In this document: positions 26,601-32,144 of the stretch, in pieces
Position numbering within the stretch: the first letter of the stretch is position 1
Layout: each line of letters starts with the position of its first letter
Assembly: GCF_000383795.1 (NCBI RefSeq)
Contig: NZ_KB912660.1
Span: forward strand, 5,205 to 47,838
Length of the DNA: 42,634 bases
From: Saccharomonospora saliphila YIM 90502
GTDB lineage: Bacteria > Actinomycetota > Actinomycetes > Mycobacteriales > Pseudonocardiaceae
Direction of reading: 5' to 3'
The notes under the pieces: model-generated
The model's input: only the letters and a program-made list of their open reading frames with translations
Database searches by the model: none
Told to the model about the DNA's origin: nothing
Made by a program: the position numbers and the translations under genes

Positions 26601-27227
26601 CTGGCACTCACCGGCACGAATCGCTTGCGCGGCCAGGTGTACCGCGGTCAACGACGAGGAGCAGGCGGTATCCACTGTGAGTGTCGGACCACGGAGATCG
26701 AAGCTGAACGCCAGCCGTCCCGAGGTCATGGCTCGGGCGGCCGCGCCGATGAGTCCGTAGAACTCCAAGGCCTCCCGGTTCTGGTACTGCAAGTGCCAGT
26801 ACTCGCCGCCCTGCTGACCGACGAACACGCCGGTGTCCGATCCCGCTATGCGATCGATCGGCATGCCCGCGTCTTCGAGGGCCTCGTAGGCGACCTCAAG
26901 GAGCAGGCGCTGCTGTGGGTCGATGCGTCCCGCTTCCCGCGGAGAGATGCCGAAGAACGTAGCGTCGAACTCGTCGACCCTCTCCAGGAAGCCGCCCCAT
27001 CGGCTGCTGGTGCGGCCGGGTGAGGACGGCGCGGGCTCGAAGATCGCGTCGACGTCGTAACGGTCCTTCGGGATCTCGGTGATCGCGTCGGTTCCCGAAC
27101 ACAGCATGCTCCAGAACGATTCGACGTTCGGTGCTCCGGGGAAACGGCCGGCCATCCCGATGATGGCGATGGGCTCGGTGCTGGTCTGGATGTGTGGAGT
27201 CGCCGTGCTTGTCGCGTTCGTCCGCAT
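20691..27227 (-). CDS. Type I polyketide synthase, KS-AT-DH-(ER remnant)-KR-ACP-ACP
   Basis: This 2178-aa single-module PKS is probably iterative. KS (~15-445): C189 (DTACSSS), H325, H365. AT (~553-830): S643 in GHSMGEAAA, with VDFASH at 741-746; extender choice is unclear. DH (~915-1195): H948 (HKVEQTIILP, Gln for the usual Gly), D1114 with H1118. A MDR-like stretch at ~1475-1615 keeps the N-terminal (HEVAGVVSAVG) and C-terminal parts of an enoylreductase but lacks the NADPH-binding core, so ER should be dead. KR (~1635-1885): GGLGGIGG, catalytic SSAS and GGYAAGN, so active. Two ACPs carry Ser2009 and Ser2130 (GMDSLMFMEF). There is no thioesterase. The product should be a reduced, unsaturated chain. 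The ATG at 27227 has AAGGGA upstream. Confidence 0.93.
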   Translation of the reverse strand: MRTNATSTATPHIQTSTEPIAIIGMAGRFPGAPNVESFWSMLCSGTDAITEIPKDRYDVDAIFEPAPSSPGRTSSRWGGFLERVDEFDATFFGISPREAGRIDPQQRLLLEVAYEALEDAGMPIDRIAGSDTGVFVGQQGGEYWHLQYQNREALEFYGLIGAAARAMTSGRLAFSFDLRGPTLTVDTACSSSLTAVHLAAQAIRAGECQMAIAGAVNMVLLPEEGTVYSGAGMLADDGRCKFGDARADGFVRSDGIGTVVLKPLSRARADGDRVRAVIMGSAVGSDGRSNGYLVTPSAEGQQDVLARAYQQAAIDPAEVDYVEAHGTGTAVGDAVELQALGAVLGAGRPAGNGCLLGSVKTNIGHTEGAAGLAGLIKSVLCLQQGEVPPNLHQEEPNTAIPWDQLPFHLPHTRTTLPDRTRPWLAGVSSFGLTGVNAHVVLAAADSPVATEDHPTAIPHQGQLLPLSATTPEALRDLAGRYADFLRRTPDEPAIWRDICYSAAVRRQHHPSRLAIATNSTRDAATALSDFAAEGETPGLAHTDFVDEERPRIAFVFPGQGSQWVGMGRELLDTEPVFRAAILECDEVIRAEAGWSVLELLQHGEADRLADLDVIQPTLWAMEVALAAVWRSWGIEPDVVLGHSMGEAAASFVAGALSLADAGAVICRRSRIAKRLSGQGTMAWVELSASAAAEAIRGHEHEVSIAAANSPTSTLLSGASRALSQILATLDEQDVFNRWINVDFASHGPQIDDIREDLISALAGIRPRPGGIPIHSTLLNESIDGSQVDANYWARNIREPVNFVGAVQGELASGRTVFVEISPHPVLVNAIEATAAEGGDSVAIGSLRREEPERETMLASLARLYCEAVPIGWETVADGGRFVDLPHYPWQRDSYWIETTPVVGETEEHPATPESPDHPLLGTPTASGPEVWSWEGPIDLERNAYLRDHKVEQTIILPGAAYLEMAVEAAHRIVGQVPIAVSDVRYREALFLTDDETTIVRVTLEKRDEELFFRLHSRTGEDEWTLHAHARVHGIHDPRRSLNESFSEIASRCSEYQTRADFYPWYAELGNQWEGAFQAIEEVRRVNGEALVRLRCRTEIRAAFDQHHFHPAVLDAVAHSLAAARPEVAPGQDAAFVLGGIEQARMYRRPDPDLWAHVVLTRSHRDDSFQGDISVFDGERRLVAELRGLRLQYLAGHAPRPLAEVPMPLSQSTTPLSQSTTDSTAGASRPAEANDASRRHDDWFYELVWSPRESPDAAAADRGRADGAWLVLTDSGPTGRGLVQGMRDRGHRVIVVTSAARSGKTSTDRYRADPGSATDIAAILAEVSAETPLAGVVHLWALDAEPPLDATPAEIGRAQTFAGHSVVSLVKALEETDIAGKPRLWLVSRSSQRVVPGDVVAAPFQAILWGLGRTISAERPELRPVLVDLDQDAASVQALLDQLSHPDEEDQLALRGGSLHVARLVRRARDVGDVPEVGSDEIAIRASRVGLSHPVDNTRSHEVAGVVSAVGSDVETFAVGDEVLSVTRHPTTRDLTVPTGQVAHQPQRIDPAEAVALPYADLASSADNGRVGQVIADIGAMADSGLLRPHDYQEVPAPETAEELPSLARRASCDRVVLTFSEPQGRSSIGSEHPVRSDATYLVTGGLGGIGGKLATWLVDRGARYLILTGRAALPTPDGWDTINASDPLAPKIELLRDLARRGVDVEYVAMDAADEAALRGVLRDRDNAGEPPLRGVVHAAGAIDYVPVGELEKTRLDELLHAKVSGSWALHRVVQDERLDFFVLFSSASTVLGSPFLGGYAAGNAFLDALAHLRTAQGRPATAIDWGYWAEVGMMARKEQDEGQSILPRGMEYFSPEDGLAVLDEILAADLTQTAVLRVDWQKWAQAYPVAAASRHLRHLVDDAPSPRHPEPRRSTAQEPAVQSVRLRPDSPEANGVARPASPSHSQTPPLPDQARSTQRHAPAETDAHQETSTSDDLDRTVVELAAAVLGMRSERINAALPLKKMGMDSLMFMEFRNRVEHEFQIKLPTVKLLNNGSITTVAQNVRESLSTESASARRAESEAVDTGGSVNPGSPEPPGTERRDPEPASPATPAVDQVEGRLVELAAAVLGMRSERINTALPLKKMGMDSLMFMEFRNRVEHEFQIKLPTVKLLNNGSITTVAENVRAASPHGVASA
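20725..20920. repeat. ACP2-coding direct repeat (copy A)
   Basis: These 196 bp match 21088-21283 with only three differences (98% identity). The copy encodes the second ACP domain. Confidence 0.93.
21088..21283. repeat. ACP1-coding direct repeat (copy B)
   Basis: This is the partner of 20725-20920, three mismatches in 196 bp. The linker between the copies is not repeated. Even synonymous positions agree, pointing to recent duplication or gene conversion. Confidence 0.93.
23569..23610. repeat. Tandem 21-bp repeat in the DH-KR linker
   Basis: Two adjacent 21-bp units differ at a few bases and encode the doubled heptapeptide PLSQSTT in a flexible Ser/Thr linker of the PKS (~residues 1206-1219). 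It has little functional weight. Confidence 0.8.
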
Positions 27228-27240
27228 GGTTCGAAGTCCC

Positions 27241-28824
27241 TTACTTCCTGGCGGTCACAGACGACGACGTCTGAATGCCGCGCTCGTCGAGAGCGTCGAA
27301 GAGCGAAGGCTCGGACATCGCGTCCGGCCGGGGGAGTCCGAGAAGGTCGAGAATCGTCGGCGCGATCGAGGGCAATCTCGGCCGGCCACCCCGGAGTATC
27401 CGGCGCGGTGTGGTGTCGGATGCCGGGACCAGCACGCACGGGACCTGGTTGGTGGTGTGGCCTCCGTAGGGTTGGCGCGTCCCGTCATCCATGGTCCGGG
27501 ACATCTGCTCACCGTTGCCGTGATCTCCGACGAGCAGGACCCAGCGGCCCGACTCACGAGATTCCGAGCAGATGTGCCGCACCGCACGGTCCACAGCCTC
27601 CGTGGCGCGCACCGTCGCCTCGTGGTCTCCGGTGTGGCCGACGACGTCGATGTTGGCGAGATTGGCGACGACCAACGCCACGTCGTCACGTGCGGCGGCT
27701 TTCCCGACCCGATCCGCGATACCGGCGATGTTCATCTCCGGATGCACCGTGTAGTCGGTGGATACGTTCGGCACGGCCACGTGCTCTTCCACGGTGCGCC
27801 GGCGCGCGTCGCGTCCGTTGAGGAAGAAGGTGACGTGCTCGAACTTCTCGTGCTCGGCGATGCGCACCGAGCGCGCACCGCTGTCCTCCAGCGCGTCCGC
27901 CAAGCCGCCCGATGCGTCGGCCCGGGATACGAGCGCGGGCATGGCCACGCGTGTGTCGTACTGGGTGAGGCCGACAAGCCGAACTCCGCCGCGCCCGCTC
28001 ACCGAGAGACTGTCCGCCACCGTGTCGACCAGCGGTGCGGTCCGGTCGCTGCGGAAGTTCGCGAACAGGATCACGTCGCCGTCGCGCACCCCGGGGTACG
28101 GCCGAGCTTCCCCGTCGATCAGCGTGGGTGGCAGCCAGGCGTCACCGACGTCGGCACCGTCAGCGGCGGCGACCGCATCGGTCGTGGTTCGGTGACCGTG
28201 CGCGTCGACAAGGAGGCGGCATGCGGCCGCCGTCAGTTCGGCGTCGCCGCTCTTGTCCATCGCGTAGTTCCGGCCGATCACGGTGGCGTACCGGCCAACA
28301 CCGACGGAGGCCGCCGCCCGCTCCCAGCGAGTCAGGTAGGTCGCGGCGGTTCCGTCAGCGACATCGCGTCCGTCGGTGATGGCATGGAGCCACACCTGGG
28401 TGAGCCCAGCGTCCGCCGCGGCACGAAGCAGTTCCACGGAGTGATCGAGGTCGGAATGGATCCGTCCGTCCGAGCACAGGCCCACCAGATGCAGCGCACG
28501 ACGGTGCCTACGGAGCTCTTCACAGAGCTCCCGCAACACGGGGTCGGCGCGCAGTTCTCCGGACTCGACGCGCTGCTGGACCAGGAGGCTGTCGTAGGTC
28601 AACGGCCGCCCAGCACCCATCGCCAGGTGACCGATCTCCGAGTTGCCGACCACACCGTCGGGGAGCCCGACCGCTGACCCGGAGGCATCCAGCAGGGTCG
28701 TCGGGCAGCGACGCAGCAGATCGTCGAGGACCGGCGTGTCGGCTTCGGCGATGGCGTTGTCCCGTTCTGGTGGTGCGTGGCCCCAGCCGTCGAGGATCAG
28801 CAGCACCCCACCACGCCGGGTCAT
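27241..28824 (-). CDS. Phosphoglycerate-mutase (iPGM) homologue, candidate arsenopyruvate mutase
   Basis: This 527-aa protein is of the 2,3-bisphosphoglycerate-independent mutase / alkaline phosphatase superfamily. All expected metal and catalytic residues are kept: D12 (LDGWG), nucleophile S62 (GNSEIGH), [11 protein letters not shown]151-[22 protein letters not shown], and [12 protein letters not shown] with GGHTT near the end. It could isomerise phosphoglycerate, yet it sits in an operon with AroA and a phosphonopyruvate-decarboxylase homologue. In the Streptomyces arseno-organic cluster the corresponding protein was proposed to rearrange arsenoenolpyruvate to arsonopyruvate. iPGM-like genes also occur in phosphinothricin clusters. 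ATG 28824 overlaps the aroA-like stop (ATGA). Confidence 0.87.
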   Translation of the reverse strand: MTRRGGVLLILDGWGHAPPERDNAIAEADTPVLDDLLRRCPTTLLDASGSAVGLPDGVVGNSEIGHLAMGAGRPLTYDSLLVQQRVESGELRADPVLRELCEELRRHRRALHLVGLCSDGRIHSDLDHSVELLRAAADAGLTQVWLHAITDGRDVADGTAATYLTRWERAAASVGVGRYATVIGRNYAMDKSGDAELTAAACRLLVDAHGHRTTTDAVAAADGADVGDAWLPPTLIDGEARPYPGVRDGDVILFANFRSDRTAPLVDTVADSLSVSGRGGVRLVGLTQYDTRVAMPALVSRADASGGLADALEDSGARSVRIAEHEKFEHVTFFLNGRDARRRTVEEHVAVPNVSTDYTVHPEMNIAGIADRVGKAAARDDVALVVANLANIDVVGHTGDHEATVRATEAVDRAVRHICSESRESGRWVLLVGDHGNGEQMSRTMDDGTRQPYGGHTTNQVPCVLVPASDTTPRRILRGGRPRLPSIAPTILDLLGLPRPDAMSEPSLFDALDERGIQTSSSVTARK

Positions 28825-30143
28825 AGGTTCGTCCCGCGAAGGCCGCTGAGCCGCTGCCAGAAGGTCGGGAAAGATTTGCGGACGCAGCCCGGATCACGGA
28901 TGACGACCCCCGGCGTGCGGAGTCCGGCGATCGCGAATGCCATGGCGATGCGGTGATCGTCGTAGGTGTCGATCACGGCGCCTTGCGGACGTCGCCCTCC
29001 GTGGACGGTGAGGGTGTCCGCCGTCGTTTCGACGTCGACACCCATCTTGGCCAGTTCGGTGCTGACGGCCTCGATTCGGTCGCATTCCTTGAATCGGAGG
29101 TTTCCGATCCCGGTGATGTGGGTGCGGCCCTGAGCATAGGCCGCGACGACCGCGAGCGTCGGAACGACGTCGGGCATGTTGGACATGTCGATGTCGATTC
29201 CGCCGAGTGTGCCGCCGCCGTGCACCGTGATGCTGTCGTCGTCGATATCGGCTCGACATCCCATCGAGACCAGCGCATCGACCAGCCCGATGTCGCCCTG
29301 TGCGGAATCGCCGCTGATACCGGGAATGCGCACGCGACCTTCTGTGATCGCTGCCGCGGCGAGGAAGTACGACATCCCGGACGCGTCCGGCTCGATGGTG
29401 ATGTCGCCGCCACGGTAGCCCTGCCCGGACTTCACGGAGAAGTGCTCGTATCCGCGACGCGTGACTTCGACGCCCGCGCGGTCCATCGCGGCGATGGTCA
29501 TGTCGACGTACGGTTTCGACAGCAGGTCGTCGAGCAGGGTGATGTCGACATCCTGCTTGGCATAGGGAGCGCTGAGCAGCAGGCTCGTGGTGAACTGGCT
29601 GCTGACGTTGCCGTGGATCGCCGTGGTGCCGCCGACGAGGTGAGGCCCTTCGACCTTCACGGGCGGAGATCCGTTGTCGCGGAGCGCGACCGCTCGAACC
29701 CCGAGTGGCGCCAACGCTTCCAGGAGATGGCCCATGGGACGCTCCCGCATGCGTTCGTTGCCCGTCAGGATCGTCGTCCCCTTGGCGAGTCCCGCCATGG
29801 TGATGAGGAGCCGGATCGGCGTTCCGGCGTTTCCCATGTCGATCTCGCTCTGGGGCGCGCACATCTCGTTCCCGTTGGGCGTGACCACGATGGTGTTCTT
29901 CTGCTCGTCGAGCTCGACCTCGACGTGTCCGAACATCCGCAGCGCTTTCGCGAGGAGCACGGTGTCCTGCGAGTGCAGCGCGTTGCGTAGGGTCGTCGGT
30001 TCACCGCACAGGCCGGCGATGGCCAGGAATCTGTTGGTGTAGCTCTTCGAGCCGAGGACCTCGACCGTGGCGTCGACGGTGTCCAGCGGGGTGATGGCCA
30101 CCTCGGACATGCTGAGGACCTGCTGTTCGTCGGCAGTCGTCAT
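28821..30143 (-). CDS. EPSP-synthase (AroA) homologue, candidate arsenoenolpyruvate synthase
   Basis: This 440-aa enolpyruvyl transferase has GSKSYTNR (31-38), [23 protein letters not shown] (181-184), [26 protein letters not shown] (348-356) and [17 protein letters not shown]-binding Lys/Arg/Glu residues are all present. So are the positions that in AroA hold shikimate-3-phosphate (Ser/Arg of GSKSxTNR, SSQ, Asp325, Asn348, Lys352), so normal AroA activity cannot be excluded. Cys354 replaces the usual Ser/Thr of KE(S/T)DR, and Leu precedes GSKS instead of Pro. ATG 30143 has AAGGGA upstream; the open frame extends further but without an RBS. Context suggests transfer of enolpyruvate to arsenate. 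A second chromosomal aroA would be expected. Confidence 0.88.
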   Translation of the reverse strand: MTTADEQQVLSMSEVAITPLDTVDATVEVLGSKSYTNRFLAIAGLCGEPTTLRNALHSQDTVLLAKALRMFGHVEVELDEQKNTIVVTPNGNEMCAPQSEIDMGNAGTPIRLLITMAGLAKGTTILTGNERMRERPMGHLLEALAPLGVRAVALRDNGSPPVKVEGPHLVGGTTAIHGNVSSQFTTSLLLSAPYAKQDVDITLLDDLLSKPYVDMTIAAMDRAGVEVTRRGYEHFSVKSGQGYRGGDITIEPDASGMSYFLAAAAITEGRVRIPGISGDSAQGDIGLVDALVSMGCRADIDDDSITVHGGGTLGGIDIDMSNMPDVVPTLAVVAAYAQGRTHITGIGNLRFKECDRIEAVSTELAKMGVDVETTADTLTVHGGRRPQGAVIDTYDDHRIAMAFAIAGLRTPGVVIRDPGCVRKSFPTFWQRLSGLRGTNL

Positions 30144-30225
30144 CGTCCCAATCCCTTGAGTCGCGTCGTCGGACGTCGGTTCTGTGTCGCGGCCGGGTTG
30201 CTCCTGCTCCACGGTCGCCGCAGGA

Positions 30226-30690
30226 TCAGTCCTGCCTCGCTTCGTCGACCTGGGCTCCCAGCCACACCTCCCGGAACGCCCGCAGCGAGCACATGAGGTA
30301 GTGCTCACTCGTGGAGTAGGTTTCGACTTCGCCGCTGAGGAACCGAAGTCGCGAGGGCGAGCTCAGTTCCAGGTGGTCCAGTGGTGCGAAGCTTCGTGTC
30401 GTGTCCTTTCGATTGGCGACGCACAGCACGTGCACGTCTCCACGTTCGCTGGTGCGTTTGACCGCCGACAGTCCCTCGCCGATGTCGAACGCGACAGCCG
30501 TCGAACCCGGACCGAACGCGGTGGCGAACACGAGATTCGTTCCCCGGCAGGGCTCGTCCGAGGCCGAGCCGGACATCGGGAACTCGCTTTTGAGAGCGCG
30601 TTCCAGGCGCGCTGTGACCCGTGTGGTAGGGGAATTCCCGGCGTCGGTAAGGACGCGATCGTCATCGTCTCGCGGACGACTGTCCTTCAT
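30226..30690 (-). CDS. Unknown 154-aa protein in the biosynthetic operon
   Basis: I do not recognise this protein. The first ~45 residues are charged and probably disordered (PRDDDDRV). The rest looks like a compact alpha/beta domain: strands around [29 protein letters not shown] and RLRFLSG, ending in a helix ([16 protein letters not shown]). There are three Cys, none in a metal-binding pair. No signal peptide or membrane segment is seen. Its ATG overlaps the stop of the GATase-like gene (ATGA) and the aroA-like gene follows 82 bp later, so it is co-expressed with the C-As enzymes. A role as partner or missing catalyst of that pathway is inference. Confidence 0.72.
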   Translation of the reverse strand: MKDSRPRDDDDRVLTDAGNSPTTRVTARLERALKSEFPMSGSASDEPCRGTNLVFATAFGPGSTAVAFDIGEGLSAVKRTSERGDVHVLCVANRKDTTRSFAPLDHLELSSPSRLRFLSGEVETYSTSEHYLMCSLRAFREVWLGAQVDEARQD

Positions 30691-31439
30691 CGCAGCTCCT
30701 CGCGTTTCGTCGATGTGGGGTGGTTCTCGACGCGCGGGGTGTTCGCAGCGCTGCTGACCACGTCGAGAAACGCCTGGAGAACCGGATGTAGGGAGTCCGG
30801 TGTGCTGGACAATTCGGGTTGGAAGAGACAGCCGACGAAAAACGGGTGGTCGTCGATCTCGGCAGCGCGGGGGGAGCCGGTGGGCTCCCAGGCGGAGAAG
30901 CGAACGTCGCCCCGTGCCGCGGCGTTCATGAACTCTTCGACGATGCCGTTCTGGCACTGCAGGAGCTCGTCGACCTCGACCGCGCCGCCGTAGATTCCGG
31001 ACAGGTGCGAACCTGGCCGCAGCCTGAGGCGTACCCGGTGCTCGGTGTTGGTCGAGCACGTGCTGGGCAGGATCAGGTGCTCGATCGGGGTGAGGTCGTC
31101 CGCGAGTTCGGCGACCTCGGGCAGCCGCAGCACGTTCTGCGCATACTCGAGGACCGCGCTGAAGAATCCACCGCACGTGCCGAGGAACGGAATGTGTGCC
31201 GTCCGGGCGAACCGGATCGCTCGGTGCACTCCTTGTTGTGCGCGGTACGGCCCTCCGGGCACGACCCAGATCCCGTGGAAGGGTGTGAAGTCAGTGTGGT
31301 CGGTGATCTCGGTCGTCGGTACCCACTCAGCGTCGAATCCCAGCTCGGGCATGAGCCTTTCGATGTGGGGGTGCGCAGGCTCGTCGTGGTTGTACTGGTC
31401 GCCGACCAGTGCCACCCGGGGTCTCGCCGGAGTAGACAC
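30687..31439 (-). CDS. CTP-synthase C-terminal (class I GATase)-like protein, stand-alone
   Basis: This 250-aa protein matches only the glutamine-amidotransferase half of CTP synthase. PGGPYRAQQG and the nucleophile elbow with C89 (FLGTCGGFFSAV) are kept. The site normally holding catalytic His-Pro-Glu reads LFQPEL: Gln207 replaces the His while Glu209 remains. The classical glutaminase triad is therefore broken, and the synthetase half is absent. A CTP-synthase-related gene is also part of the Streptomyces arseno-organic cluster. GTG 31439 is chosen because GGGAGGA lies five bases upstream; the longer frame to 31544 starts in leader DNA. It is the first gene of the seven-gene operon. Function is unknown; a thiol-dependent step on an activated arsenical is one guess. 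Confidence 0.83.
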   Translation of the reverse strand: MSTPARPRVALVGDQYNHDEPAHPHIERLMPELGFDAEWVPTTEITDHTDFTPFHGIWVVPGGPYRAQQGVHRAIRFARTAHIPFLGTCGGFFSAVLEYAQNVLRLPEVAELADDLTPIEHLILPSTCSTNTEHRVRLRLRPGSHLSGIYGGAVEVDELLQCQNGIVEEFMNAAARGDVRFSAWEPTGSPRAAEIDDHPFFVGCLFQPELSSTPDSLHPVLQAFLDVVSSAANTPRVENHPTSTKREELR

Positions 31440-32144
31440 GAAATCCTCCCACAGTAGAATGTCCCCAGCAGAGTTGTGCGCGAGCGTCGAGGAAACTGTC
31501 AATGCCGACAGGGTCGAACGGGACCGACCGAAGGTCTCGTTCATGGCCGCCGCCGGGTCTGCTCGAGTCTGGGGACCACATTAGGGGCGAGTGCGGGCGC
31601 GGCAACCCCTATCATCACCCCTACGCCGAGGTCGACGGACCCCGATCATGGCTCAAGGGGAGGACGGGGCACGTGCCGGTCCGGAACTCGCACGGACGTA
31701 ATGCACATGGTGGAATCGGGCGGCGCCTCGACGGCGTATTCACCCTGATCGGCGGGCGGTGAAGGTACGCGACGAGCCGACCCCATTACTCCGCCCGGAG
31801 TAGCCGTCGCTGCGAATCACGAAAGCGAACCCGCGTGTGAGCTTTCGTCCGGTCCTCTACTGTCGTGTGGTATAGATCACAGACGATGTGATGTGGGCTC
31901 GGCACGATGACGCGCTGTCATCATAGCGTCCCCAAAGGGCCGATTGTGCGACGCAGTTTGAGTGTCATTCAATAGGGTGATGGCTTGAGCACGCTGCGTG
32001 AACACACGGAGGTGGTTGCGTGGCTGGGGCGAACGCCGTACACGGGCGGTGCCGTGCGCCGCTACACGGCGAAAAGGGCATCGGACCTATTCGTGGCCAA
32101 GAGCGAGAAAACGGATTGACAGCTCTGCCTTTTGGGGGAATTTC
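31440..32144. promoter_or_regulatory. Divergent control region between biosynthetic operon and LAL regulator
   Basis: No gene is seen in these 705 bp. On the minus strand TTGACA at 31502-31497 could be the -35 box of the biosynthetic operon (with a weak CACAAC 18 bp on). Three copies of TAGGGG/CCCCTA lie within 31579-31625 (CATTAGGGG, ACCCCTAT, ACCCCTAC). A TATAGAT is at ~31872. Together these look like a regulator-controlled divergent promoter. Binding of the LAL protein here is inference. Confidence 0.5.
31958..31972. promoter_or_regulatory. Near-palindrome TTGAGTG-T-CATTCAA
   Basis: Six of seven arm positions pair around a central T, in AT-richer DNA ~170 bp before the LAL gene. TTGA/TCAA arms are seen in some ArsR-family operators. 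This is a weak candidate operator. Confidence 0.3.

Noticed and set aside
30628-30637. TAGGGGAATT next to CCC resembling a PAS-LuxR binding site
   Set aside because: It lies inside the coding region of the unknown 154-aa protein, not in a promoter, and is only half similar.
32116-32121. TTGACA as -35 box for the LAL gene
   Set aside because: It lies only 24 bp before the GTG start and has no -10 at the right distance that would leave a start upstream of the codon.
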